The notes under the pieces: model-generated | What the model saw: the letters and a program-made list of their open reading frames with translations, nothing else | Databases searched by the model: none | What the model was told of the DNA's origin: nothing | Shown: positions 9,190 through 20,228 of the stretch, piece by piece | How positions within the stretch are numbered: position 1 is the stretch's first letter | Layout of the letters: every line of letters begins with the position of its first letter | Origin: Aureococcus anophagefferens | Taxonomy: Eukaryota > Sar > Pelagophyceae > Pelagomonadales > Pelagomonadaceae | Direction: 5' to 3' | DNA length: 34,039 nt | NCBI RefSeq assembly: GCF_000186865.1 | Contig: NW_008705604.1 | Location: forward strand, 89,995 to 124,033 | Position numbers and translations under genes: made by a program

Positions 9190-12100
9190 ATGTCTGCTAA
9201 AGAGGTACGGCTGCGACATGCTAAGCGTTTGGCCAGGTTTGCCAGGAACAGCACATCGCGTGATTCGAGAGTAGCATTGCATCTTGGGAGTAAACTAAGG
9301 CACTCCTCGCTACCAGGCTGCCAACGATCAGCTCGTTTAGTCGCGGGTAGGGACGCGGCTGTATATTCAGTAAAACTTGAGCGATGTCGATCTCTTGCAA
9401 TAGCCTTCAAAACGGCCGTGCCGCGAATCGAAAAGGCTTGTTCTACCTGGTGTGACGTGAAGCGTGCTGACGAAGCTGCCCTTCTCAACGCCGCCATAGC
9501 AGAGATAGAATTATGTCTTGGTCAAAGTTTTGGTGGCGGAAATTGTGGTATATACGTTGGCTTACTGAATCCTGGAGCAAAAACCTTGACTTACGTAGCC
9601 ACGAGCTCACATAGCCCAGTGAAAGAACAAAGACTAAAAGCCGATGCAGGTGTACTTTCTCGATGTATCACAAAAGGTGAAACAGTCACCGTCGAAAATA
9701 TTGAGATAAGCAAGGAAAGCGATCTGAAATTATTCGGAAGTCCAGACGGAAATTATCCATTCATTTGCACTCCACTGCGTGCCGAAACTGGACGCCCTCT
9801 AGGCATCCTCGCAGTAGATGGCTTCTGTTCCAATGCCATGCCACTTGATGCAATGACAGCCCCCCAGTCTATTTCCTCGGGGATGAGGACAAGCGCTGCT
9901 GATTTTCACATTCGACTTGCACCCTTTCTTGCTAAGAATGATGACGCATGCAAGAGAATTAAATTTTGGAAATTACAAAATGATAACAAGAATGAAAATG
10001 TTTATGAAAATAGTATCAATAGGGTTGCCGCGTGCGTTATTTGTGGGCATGTATACAACGTCGATAGGTCCAAGGGTGTCGGAATGGTTTACAGCATACG
10101 GTGGGAAGATGGCAAATGCGAGACAGAGATCTCTTTTCGGGCCCTGAAAGAAAGGCTCCGAGCTACACCCGCCGGTCTTGGTGTCGGTGTGCCGTGTGAT
10201 ACAGCTCTGCAGGGTTTTTTGGAATACGCAGGAAAGATAATTGGTGATCGTCTGTTTCGGTGAGTCTGGGGGGTGCTAAGAGAACGAAGAAAAAAAGAAT
10301 TTGCTCAGGCTCCGGCTGATAATGCACGTCGACAAAATCCTCCGTGTCCCAGAGATTTCAAACAGTACAACGAATGAACTCTACCAACAAAGTCTGCGAT
10401 CATCCATGACTTGCATGTTGAGTGCACGTGTTGCTGAAATCTGGGAGTACGACCAAAATTACTCCATAAATGTTGTGGCTCGCCTGGGACTAAAGTTCAA
10501 GTTTCAGAAACTGTGCACTCCGCGTCGACTTCTTGAGATCCCTATGCACAGACGATATCTTTTCTGGGAGCACGTCAGGACCCAAGCGAGCTTCCCGATG
10601 CCACACGCAAACGAAATTATCGTCGCACCATTCGGATGTCATCAATCAGACGTGAGTTCAAGGCACCTCTTGGTAGTTACGTGCGCACCGGGTGAAGTCG
10701 ATTCGAAAGATGTTATATGTCTGCGAGAGATGAGCATCGCACTTGCTGCGGCAACCCAGCGCATGCGTTTTAGAGAGATGCGAGCAAGTGCTCGAAAACA
10801 AACACTGCAACATGCGAGCTTGCTTTGCGACAACCATCTGGCGTCAGCATCTGCTCTGAAATCCGGAGCTATGACACTAATTAAACATTGCTTTCCATCG
10901 TCTAATGTCTATCTAGGATTCTTACAAGCTGGTGGCGATAATATCAGAATCCAAAGTCAAAGCGAATGCCGTTCACACCACAGTCTCATATTTAAATGTC
11001 TTCCGCCGACGTCTTTGGGGAATATAGTTATTTCGGATCCAGCCAAGCACAAGCCAAAATTATTTCAGTGTGACACGAGGGTACAGGTACAATACGGGAA
11101 ACTCTGGTATGCTGCTACAATACAGAAAGATAGGGGACACCTCAAATATGACATAACATATGACCTAAAGGACTGGATGGGGCGGCATGAACTGGAAGCG
11201 GGAGTTCCCGTCGCGCGTCTGCAGCATGCACCAACAGAATGCCCACGGGCGATTTCAGGCGCCGTGGCGACAATCATACAAACCGATGATGACCCCTGGC
11301 CCATCTTGATAGCCCCCATTGGTCAGCACTTGGGAATCATTTGTGTCGATTCATGGTCAAAGAAAAACCCAGAGGCTGATCATGATGAGCTCAAGGTAGT
11401 AAAGCTCCTAGAATCGATTAGTTGGCAAATGGGCTTGGCACTGCATGAAAAAAAATGCGTTCGCGCTTTGCGATTCATGAGAAGTATTACTAGCAGCAAG
11501 AACCTTACGTCTCCTGCGGACATCAAGGCGGCGGCCGTAGCGCAGCTGAAAGAGTGTTCCATTTTTGCAAATCACGTTCTTTTGGTGAAGGCAAGTACAA
11601 CACATTCACCAGGTACAACACATTCCAATGGCCTGGATCGTGGAACAGAGGGGGACATGCTTAACCGTCGCCGCAAGATACTGGCTAGCGAAAGTTGCCC
11701 TGGTGCAAATTTTCTTGTTCAGGCCAGTCATCCATCTATTCGGTTTTTGTCTGTTTTTGAAGACTGTGAGGTATTATTGAGTGAAACTGGCGCTCCTACA
11801 CTGATCAGACCAAAGCTGTCGTTATCCTGCTCGTTCAGGTCGGAGTCTCTCTGCGTTCCCTGCGTTACTCTCCAGTCACAGGTTCAAGCACAACGCCGCT
11901 ACTTGGAGAGACATGGCATTTAGCACGAAGATGACCGAAATTGCGCAGCGATCTTTGAGCAGTGTGGCGGTCTTTGCGTGTCTTTCTCTGATTAGAGCTG
12001 ACACTTTGAATGCGCTTGAAGATCTATGCGCCAGAGACAACGCTCAACTGCGGAGTACGTTGCGACAAGCGACCGAATTGATTTCGAAGTTGGTTGCATC

Positions 12101-14897
12101 AATGGACGTATACGTTGGATATGCATTGCCAGGAGATGGCAGCATCTGTGTTTTGTGCTCCTCACCAAAGATCAACACGATCCATTCACAGCTTTTGGAA
12201 CGAGAAGACGAACACGTTGTAGTGCGCTGTACGATAACATCTCAGACTTGTGTAGATACACGGACCGCGGACGGTCCTCGTTGGATTTGCCTGCCCATTT
12301 CGCTGTCCGATCGAGTCGCACGTGGCGTCCTGCTCGTCGATTGCGGTTCAAATGTTGGTTCTCGCCGGCCCAAACAAACACTAATCAATTCCGAAATCAT
12401 TGATTTTCTCGAATCAGCAGCAACTCTTCTTGGAACCACTATCGATCTGCGGTGCAAAGAGGAGGAAGGGTCTACCCTTGATCATTTACACGATAATCAT
12501 AACAAATTGGGTCAGGGCCCAGTCTCGACCAGGAGCATATATAGAGCGTCTCTAGGTGCACTTTATCGCCAGCTAATTTCGACGTGTCGCATCTCCATAT
12601 GGCAGTTACGACCGAAGCATATTGATCAGTCCCATTCGGCTTCTGGGCGTCTGTCCCTGTTCATTAAACTTGAAAGGGTCCAAAACATTTCTGTGTCTGC
12701 TACTCCCATCACAGCTGTTGTTTACCTTGATGGAGTTCAGGCAGGTCGTACGTGCACGCAACCAACGGACAGCAGGTCCAATGGAAGTTTGGAATTTACA
12801 TCCGAACGCTTCACGCTTCCTTTAAGAAAGTGTTGGTTATCAAGTCGGCTGCGTGTTGAACTTTGGCGACACGAGTCCAAGTTTGGATGCGATTTTGATG
12901 TGTCTGGCAGCTTCCTTGGACTTGTAGAAATCACGGGCAGCTATTTTTTGCACTTGCCTGGTTGTTCTCGAGCTTATGAAATTGTAGGCAGGCCCCTGCC
13001 GCAGTCAGCAACACTAATGATGAGTTTGAGTATTCACACAATACCTAGTGGCGAGATGGCACATGATTTAGCTTGCTATTCTGAAAATGAAAACCCAAGT
13101 TTAACTGGGAACGTATTCTTGTCGTCTGCTTCGGTTTCGAGCATGCTCTATTCCCCGGGACAGTACGTCTGTGTATTTTGTGGTATTGATGGCGTGGAGC
13201 TCGGCAGGACTACACCTTCTTCTCGTTCGTTGCATCCAGAATGGACCAACTTGCATATACCCCTTTCCCATTCATGTGAAATACTTGTCAAGCTGATGTG
13301 CTCTTCCCCTGAGCTTTCAGATTCTGTCATCGGAATGGCCACACTATCTCGTTATTCATTGATATATTTACCGCGAAGCAAAGCTGAAGTGAAGCTGCGC
13401 ATGCCCATCACGAGCGACATGCTCTCCAAGGAGACAGCTACAGATGTTGGAGCGTCTCATGTCCTTCGACAGGAGACGAACGAGATTGTCCTCATCTTGC
13501 GCATACAGCAAGTTTTGATACAGCTAGAACCTCAGGCTACCCACTCTTCTTCACCAGCTGCTACCGATCCAATCTCCACAACACGCTTGGTGGACGGCGT
13601 TTTGGAGTTTCAGAGCGTGGGAGTAGAATTAGCGCCCGCTGTTCTCTCTAGAATAGAGGCAGCCTGTTTTAAGAGGGTGCCATGCCATCTTAGATGCGAT
13701 GGCTCGGTCGACTTGATCGTTGTGCCATTCAATGATCTTGCGGTGAAAATAGGACAGCACGTCGTTGGACCAGAGGGAGGGACCAACTTTGCTACAATTC
13801 TTGCGTGCTCAACTGGTTGTATCGACATGAGCACCTTCTGGTTTGTGCGCGACGTGACCAGACGGATGGAAGCAAACGTGCGGTACAGCCGACAGAGGGA
13901 ACTTCGCGATAGTGCGCGATCTTACGCCTGTCGCCAAATCTTGGTTTGTTGCAACGACTGGGCATGTTCTCCACTACCAAATATGCTCGACGATGTGTTG
14001 CACGTGTTATCTCAGTGCTTGCCTGGATGCTCGATATACTTTCTCCTCCTGCAGCCAGGGGGCAGCAAATTAGTTTGCGTGGCGTGTACAACGCAGAGCA
14101 AAATGTGCGGGACCACTCTACTACGTGGCCAAGACGCCAGCTTTAACTACGTTGGTCCTGCCCGGAACAGATTTGCTGCCCCCCGAGGGTTTGGAATTCA
14201 TGTCTCTACTTGCACTCTGAGTTGGCAGCTTCCATTTGCATGCGTGCCGTTGGAGAATGCGGGATCTATGCTTGGGATTTTAGGGGCAGATACGTTTGAT
14301 TACGTCAGCAAATGTCGCGAAGGAGTCGATAGTCCTCCTGAAGATGGTGTCTTGCAGTTCCTCCAAGCAGTTGGTAGTATTGTTGGGCGGGCTGTGGATT
14401 TGCGGAGAAGATGCGATTCTCTGGCGATGCTACATATGACACGCTCTGATTTATCTTCATTCTGCTACTCGGCCCTGCTTTCAATTTCTCGTAATTTATT
14501 GTTAACAACTACGTGCGAATTGTGGGAATTGGACGCTGACAGGCAGCCACACGTTGTTTTACAAGCAGATAGTAAGGATGCGAATGCAGGTTCAAACGTC
14601 GTGGTGAATAGCCCAATCCATGTTATTGAAGGAATGGCGGACAGGCAACTGGACGATTTGCGGTCAATATCGCAGATGGACATTGGCAAATTACTTCAAG
14701 CTACTCTGTATGCCAGCCACCTAAAGCCTCATTTTGTTGGCAATGCCCCACGAAGGATGATTGTGCCCTTCGTTGGACTTGAAGATCACAAGATCCTTGT
14801 GGTGAATCTAAGATTCAACTCACAGCCACGTGCCATGGACGTTGCCTATGTTCTGACGGTCGCCAGGCGCATGCAAGGTGCGCTTCTTGTCAGCTGA
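9190..14897 (+). CDS. Giant multi-GAF protein with Tudor-like and C2-like inserts, three exons
   Basis: Three open frames join into one gene of about 1,860 residues. Exon 1 is 9190-10259; a 49-nt GTGAGT...CTCAG intron (10260-10308) joins in frame to exon 2 (10309-11881); a second intron starts at 11882 and ends at 11930 (49 nt) or 11948 (67 nt), both in frame, before exon 3. The first junction is supported by internal homology: FLEYAGKIIGDRLFR+LRLIM matches FLQAVGSIVGRAVDLRRR and FLESAATLLGTTIDLR later in the protein. About eight GAF-type domains are recognisable (IYVGLLNPGAK, VYLGFLQAGGD, VYVGYALPGDG, IYFLLLQPGGS mark one alternating subtype; CELWELD, AEIWEYD, ISIWQLR the other). Tudor-like SH3 folds are inserted in the first and third (YSIRWEDGKCETE; VQVQYGKLWYAATI). 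Two C2-like beta-sandwiches lie within the sixth (VVYLDGVQAGRT; VFCGIDGVELGRT). GAF domains bind cyclic nucleotides or other small ligands; no catalytic output domain is seen. Confidence 0.75.
10260..10308 (+). other. Intron 1 of GAF gene, 49 nt
   Basis: Begins GTGAGTCTGG and ends TTTGCTCAG. Removal joins CG to G and restores one continuous reading frame between two otherwise separate long frames; the resulting junction aligns with internal repeats of the same protein. Confidence 0.85.
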
Positions 14898-15059
14898 TTC
14901 AAGGTCGATCACAGCAGTATTGCGGACTCGTGTTATGGGCCGGGCCAAGTATTGCTACCGAGTCGCCATCTTCAGATTGCGCCCAGCGCCTGTCACGAAC
15001 TGAATCCTATACGCGCCATCTATCTGACAGAAAGCATCATTTGAGCTGACGTTCCGAAT
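14898..15059. other. Spacer before assembly gap
   Basis: Short sequence between the GAF gene stop and the N run. Nothing recognisable. Confidence 0.4.
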
Positions 15060-15370
15060 NNNNNNNNNNNNNNNNNNNNNNNNNNNNNNNNNNNNNNNNN
15101 NNNNNNNNNNNNNNNNNNNNNNNNNNNNNNNNNNNNNNNNNNNNNNNNNNNNNNNNNNNNNNNNNNNNNNNNNNNNNNNNNNNNNNNNNNNNNNNNNNNN
15201 NNNNNNNNNNNNNNNNNNNNNNNNNNNNNNNNNNNNNNNNNNNNNNNNNNNNNNNNNNNNNNNNNNNNNNNNNNNNNNNNNNNNNNNNNNNNNNNNNNNN
15301 NNNNNNNNNNNNNNNNNNNNNNNNNNNNNNNNNNNNNNNNNNNNNNNNNNNNNNNNNNNNNNNNNNNNNN
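15060..15370. other. Assembly gap (Ns)
   Basis: 311 undetermined bases. Any feature crossing it is unsupported; the true gap size may differ. The open frame that appears to run through it exists only because Ns hide stops. Confidence 0.99.
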
Positions 15371-15795
15371 TTGCACTTACGGTGGTGCTATGTGCTTCCG
15401 GTAGCGCGTTAGGGGGCTAGACCACCGTGGTGGTCTATCAGATGATGGTGGCTTCGTTCGCGGTCGTGTGGAGCCGACTCCCCCTGTTTAGTTGTGCGCC
15501 CCGTGGGTGCTGCCGGGCTCGTCAGCGCGTCCCTACGGGCGCGGGTGTACATAGCCGGGATTCTAGATTACCGACTACTGAGATAAAGTGAGCACATCGA
15601 AGTACAAGGTGAAGGTCGACAAATACTAGGCTACAGTACGCTACTCTACCACTACCCTACTACTATCATGCTGGTACTGTACCTACCCTAGTTAGGCTCT
15701 CCTTCCCGTTCCCCTCCTTTATAATCAGCTACTATATGCTGACTGCGCTACCGTAAGGTAGCACACTGAGCTTCCCCTCTCTCAGTATAGTCACT

Positions 15796-15838
<43 letters not shown>

Positions 15839-16702
15839 CAAGGTCAGTCTATATTCGTTGCAACCACACTACAGTCAAGGCAGCGGTCGTCGCAGGCCCA
15901 ACCAGGCCATAAAAGGCGAAATCTGCGAGGTCACTTTACGCGTACGTTAACGCCCCCTAGACCCCCCGGAGGCGTGTGGAAGGCGCTTGCGATGGTTGGT
16001 ATACTCCAGTCGTCGTCGCCGGCCACGGCCGCGCCGTGGCTGCACATAAGCTAGGTTGGCAGTCTAACTACATAAACCCCCGGGCTTACTGGGGGATACG
16101 GGCAGCTTCTAGTTCCAGCACCGGCCTCTGGGGCGCCCCGAGTTTCTAGCCACGATGCCAGGCACAGTCACCGCGGCTGGCCTGTCCGAAAGCCTGGAGC
16201 GACCTCGGGGTGCGCGGGGGTCGACACAAGAGGGCTACAATGGGGCCACAGTGGGCACACGATAGACGGCCGGCAGTGCCGGCGGAGCCGGCGGGGTTCC
16301 AGTTCCGGGCGGTTTTCGGGTCTTTCCAGTGCTGTCAGTTGATGCCGAATCTGCTCGTAACAAGCACAACCCAACTTCTCTTCTTTGCACATGGGTACGG
16401 CTTTTGTGAAGTCAAGGGCTCAGGTGGACGGAAGTGGGCTTCGGAACTTAGCGCGCCCGTTCTCAGGCAATGTCCAGGCGCCGGATTTGCTCTCGGGGTG
16501 GAGGAGGCGGGGCGAATCGTACAAGGGTAAGTCGCACATGTGGGCAGTCAGTCAAATAGTGTGCTTGGGGCTATAGGCACGATAAGCGACGTATTAGGAT
16601 GGATGGTGAAGCTTCGGATCCAGGTGCCGAAGAAGTTTGAGAGTGCGCCATTGCCCTGGTGGCGATGTTACCGGGAATGCTTAGAATGATTAGGCTTAGT
16701 GC
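15371..16702. other. Intergenic region, no gene seen; (AG)n microsatellite
   Basis: No protein-like frame on either strand. A perfect AG dinucleotide run of about 30 bases lies at 15801-15830, in a larger AT/GC-mixed spacer with many short CTAC/TACT-type words at 15630-15700. Bases 16000-16320 are GC-rich. The terminator of the minus-strand gene ending at 16703 should lie at the right end of this region. Confidence 0.5.
15801..15832. repeat. (AG)n microsatellite
   Basis: Uninterrupted AG dinucleotide repeat of about 15 units, preceded by GAGAT and followed by AAAGAC. Confidence 0.95.
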
Positions 16703-19700
16703 TCAGTATGCTATTCGGAAGGTCAAGCGAGATGGGGGTGGCTGTACTGGAGGCTTTGGAGGGGGTTTGCACCATCGAGATGTAGACGGATGCTTATACT
16801 TCAGTCTGGCGAGTACGGCACCTCTGGAGGAGGTGCGCTTAGATGCCATGATTGATGGCGCACTTGCACTGACAGTTGAGGCTCGCTCCTGAGATAACGT
16901 GCCTCTGAGGTTGACCGCATCCGCCACGACGGTGCGCCGCGCACCGACAGCAGTGATTTTGGTAGGCTCATGCTGTTCATTGAAGCGCGGGATCTTAGTC
17001 ACGCTCGGAGAACTTACAGGAACGAGGGATTTACAGAGAGAGCCACTGGCGCGCAAATTCACAGGCACCTGTCCAGACCGAGAGTGATGCATGTTAATGG
17101 AAAACTTCTTCACTTCACAAGGGCGCGAACACTCCTTGGATCGGAACAGAGGTGCTGTAATGCGTGCAAACAGACCCATTTTCCAAGCACACCTTGCGAA
17201 GTGTCCCGAATCGATGGTCAAGGACTGGCTTGCGTCACTGCTGACCAAGTAATCGTGCTCCACGTCAGTCTCTGGGTTAGGTTGCGTTTCCTCGAACAGC
17301 CTGGTGGCTTCCTCGGAGGAAACTGGATCTGCATCTAGGGATGCAAGAAGCTTAGAAAAGTCAGACCAGGAGTGCAAGTCGTGCCTCATAGCAAAGGATT
17401 TGAAACTAGCACGCAGGCGGCCCTGGATTTCTTTTGCACGTTCGAATATAAAGTTAAGGGTGAGGTCCAGAACGTCATCAATTGCAATACCGCGATCCGT
17501 GACAATACCAGTAGAGTCGCGGCGTGATATCTGTGGGAGGGCTCGGGCCTTTTTCAGAAGTTGTTTCAATTGTGTCTCTGATGAAATCTGCAGCAAGTAT
17601 GGTGCATCCCAGGACACCGGCTCATCAATGTTGACGTTTAAGCCCGACCCAACAAGTGCGCATACGACACGTGATAGAGGAACGACGTCTGCTTGTCTCT
17701 GAACCACATGAATCTCGGGAGATAATTTATGTTGCCTCGAACCGAATGTCATGTCAACTGGACCACCCGAAAAGAGCCGGTGGAGCAGCAGCATAAATTG
17801 ACTCTGGACCAGAGGGGAATAAAATGGCGCACGTGCTGGAGTTATGCCAAGAAGATCAGCAAATTGGCGCAACCGACGCATCGGAACAGGGTTGCACACT
17901 TCAGTGGCTTGCCTGGCATTGGATTCTGCACTCTTAATTACGCAGCGAGCCTTCAAAAAAACCATAAGCCTTGCGTAAAGCTGCATCTCATGGCGTTTAG
18001 CAAGAGCCCGTCGTCCAAAGTTCATTAGATGCCAGCTGGAAACGAAGCTTGGTAGACATTGGGGGGCGTTCCCATTCATGACCATGGTGGCGTCTGCCGC
18101 GGCTTTATCAGCAAAAATCTTGTCTATGCGGCAAAGAGAGGCTTCAAGGGACAGTTCAGTGATGTTTAAAAATGCCACACCTGAATCCCTGCCTCCGATG
18201 AGATGCAGAAGTGGGGAAAGCCCGATTAGGCTAGAGTCCAATACAGCCCGTGGTCCAGTGGGCGAGGAGATATGTGAGGTGGAACCGAAAATTTGCACCT
18301 CATGCTTTGAGGCGCGATGTGCCACCGACGGAGCCAAACCTTCCACATGGAGAGTCTTCTCTGCCTCGAGAATGTTCTTTGGCGTGTGCTCTAACTGCCC
18401 GGTCCATGCACATCGCGGACAAAGAAAGTCCTTACGATCTGCAAGATAATTTTCAGAACTCTGATCTAGAATTGCGCATGGTGCTTGCACAATCGGGCGT
18501 AGATTTGAAAGACCACTGACGAGAGATTCGCTGGCCGTACTAGTACAGGTACCTGGAGAATGAGGACCCGCTAGGTCAGAATCACTTACGGAATCAAGAG
18601 AAACCACAACATCCTCATCCGGGATGAGGTCATCTTGTGCGACGAATCCTTCGCCTGGTGGACGAACGGAGACCAAGCTTGTCCTGCCTCCAGGGTCACC
18701 TGAACTGGAAAAGAATGATTCACCTTTCGTTATCTTGCAGTCTGACGCCGACCGCGCAACATGCTGTGACTTGCCAGCCTCTGCCGCCGCTGACATTCTC
18801 GGACTACATGCGATATCACTGCGTTGCTGCCCCGCTTGGTTGCCCGCTTTGACTTCCACACACTGGAAGTCCGTTTCACAGCAGTCGATTGAAGGAAAGG
18901 TAGCAGTGCGCGAATAGTCCTGCAATCTTTTGGCGATGTCTCTTCCCAAAGTCGGGGTGTCATGTTCGACGAACACTTCACTCTCTACATTGATATAGTC
19001 ACGTGGCGTTTCACACAATTCAGTTGCAATAAGTGCTTTTCGTTCATCAGGAATCTTCTGAATTTGACTTCGAGTGCTAGAAACTTTGCTATTAGGGCTC
19101 ACAAACATTGAGAGATCGGTCTGTATGGCAACACTAAGATACTTCAATCGCAACTGGTTCTGAAGGTACGTCCTCGCGACCGCTTGAATAGAAATTGCAG
19201 CTTGTCGGCGGATCGGGGCCAGTATGAGCCTGTGTTCTGCGTCCTCAGTTGCTTGAAGCAGCGAAAGTGTGTCGTGCACTCGCACAATCCGAGTACCCAA
19301 GCTCTTGGTCAAATTTGATTGTGTTGTGTCTGTCAGTTCAAGATCTTGATTGTGGGAGATTTGTGCTTCTGTAAGTGGCCTCCGATGAGCTAGATCTGGC
19401 TGTGATTCATTTCTTTTTTCATCAGGCGATTCGATCAGAATGCGTCCAAAACGGCGAAGAAATGAGGAATCCGCCATGCGACGAAATTCGGAGATGAGTT
19501 GCTCTTCATCCTTGTCCACAAGCTCGCATATTAACCGTGGCCCAAACTCTGGGGCTGCGTCGTTGAGTTGTCTGAACAAGTCACTACGACCAATATTCAT
19601 GAGGGAGTCGTCTGAATTCTGCGTATGGCCGGTGTGTGAGTTTCGTTTTGCGGAGCTAAGACAAGGCATGCCCTCTGCCAGTTTGGTGTCTGGGAGGAAT

Positions 19701-20053
19701 AGCCCAATTACAACACCCACGATAATTGTAGAGTCTTCTTTGAGCAAGGAAATAAGGTGCTGTGTACGTTCAGCACGTTTGTCGTTCTTATCCGTCGAAT
19801 CTGGTTCAGAGACTGCATCTGCTAAAGACCCAGAAAAACCAAAACTGTTGAGTGAATCTGCGTCAAGAGTTTGGAGAAAATTCCCGAACAAGTCTTGGTT
19901 ACTATTCATGATTTTTTTAAGGAACAACGTACCATAACTGGCCAACTTGGCACCCTCCTGGTGCACCTGCCTCTTCACTCGGACCTTGCCCAGGGAATGA
20001 GTCACACTTGCGAGCGGCTGCTTATTCTCATCACACCTAGAAAAAGTGACCAA
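16703..20053 (-). CDS. Large orphan protein with IQ motif
   Basis: A 1116-codon open frame, not recognised as a known family. The frame opens at a TTG, so the true N-terminus is either ATG at 19909 (MNSNQDLFGNFLQ, residue 49 of the open frame) or an upstream exon spliced in at the acceptor-like TTTTTCTAG just inside the 5' end. An IQ-type calmodulin-binding motif is visible around residue 290 (ISIQAVARTYLQNQLRLKYL). A helical stretch at about residues 900-965 (FIFERAKEIQGRLRASFKSF, then HSWSDFSKLLASL and SSEEATRLFEE) has EF-hand-like spacing but no convincing calcium-binding loop. A CPRCAWTG motif lies in the middle. The centre and the C-terminus are Ser/Pro-rich and probably disordered. A calmodulin-regulated scaffold or cytoskeletal role is only a guess. 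Confidence 0.6.
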   Translation of the reverse strand: MVTFSRCDENKQPLASVTHSLGKVRVKRQVHQEGAKLASYGTLFLKKIMNSNQDLFGNFLQTLDADSLNSFGFSGSLADAVSEPDSTDKNDKRAERTQHLISLLKEDSTIIVGVVIGLFLPDTKLAEGMPCLSSAKRNSHTGHTQNSDDSLMNIGRSDLFRQLNDAAPEFGPRLICELVDKDEEQLISEFRRMADSSFLRRFGRILIESPDEKRNESQPDLAHRRPLTEAQISHNQDLELTDTTQSNLTKSLGTRIVRVHDTLSLLQATEDAEHRLILAPIRRQAAISIQAVARTYLQNQLRLKYLSVAIQTDLSMFVSPNSKVSSTRSQIQKIPDERKALIATELCETPRDYINVESEVFVEHDTPTLGRDIAKRLQDYSRTATFPSIDCCETDFQCVEVKAGNQAGQQRSDIACSPRMSAAAEAGKSQHVARSASDCKITKGESFFSSSGDPGGRTSLVSVRPPGEGFVAQDDLIPDEDVVVSLDSVSDSDLAGPHSPGTCTSTASESLVSGLSNLRPIVQAPCAILDQSSENYLADRKDFLCPRCAWTGQLEHTPKNILEAEKTLHVEGLAPSVAHRASKHEVQIFGSTSHISSPTGPRAVLDSSLIGLSPLLHLIGGRDSGVAFLNITELSLEASLCRIDKIFADKAAADATMVMNGNAPQCLPSFVSSWHLMNFGRRALAKRHEMQLYARLMVFLKARCVIKSAESNARQATEVCNPVPMRRLRQFADLLGITPARAPFYSPLVQSQFMLLLHRLFSGGPVDMTFGSRQHKLSPEIHVVQRQADVVPLSRVVCALVGSGLNVNIDEPVSWDAPYLLQISSETQLKQLLKKARALPQISRRDSTGIVTDRGIAIDDVLDLTLNFIFERAKEIQGRLRASFKSFAMRHDLHSWSDFSKLLASLDADPVSSEEATRLFEETQPNPETDVEHDYLVSSDASQSLTIDSGHFARCAWKMGLFARITAPLFRSKECSRPCEVKKFSINMHHSRSGQVPVNLRASGSLCKSLVPVSSPSVTKIPRFNEQHEPTKITAVGARRTVVADAVNLRGTLSQERASTVSASAPSIMASKRTSSRGAVLARLKYKHPSTSRWCKPPPKPPVQPPPSRLTFRIAY

Positions 20054-20228
20054 TGATGTGAGTTCAATATATAAGTATCACATGAGATCAATTTTGGAGG
20101 CCAGGTGAATCTGAGCCTCCGTCCCCAGGAAATTAGAAAACAGAGGCGAAGTTATTATGGAATACGCAATGTCTTCGATTCCGGGTCGTACCTACGATCT
20201 TGTGTGGAAGGCATGACGCGAATCTGTC

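Noticed and set aside
11882..11923. 42-nt intron GTTCAA...TTTAG in the GAF gene
   Set aside because: The acceptor looks good but the junction is out of frame with exon 3.
15020..15376. Open frame spanning the N run
   Set aside because: Exists only because undetermined bases hide stop codons.
16210..16530. 106-codon plus-strand open frame and its antisense partner at 16168-16392
   Set aside because: GC-rich spacer, no protein-like periodicity, no conserved motif and overlapping frames on both strands.
20041..20160. Upstream exon joined to the IQ protein through the TTTTTCTAG acceptor
   Set aside because: Acceptor is plausible but I found no upstream ATG exon with a donor in the right phase; left only as an alternative start in the gene entry.
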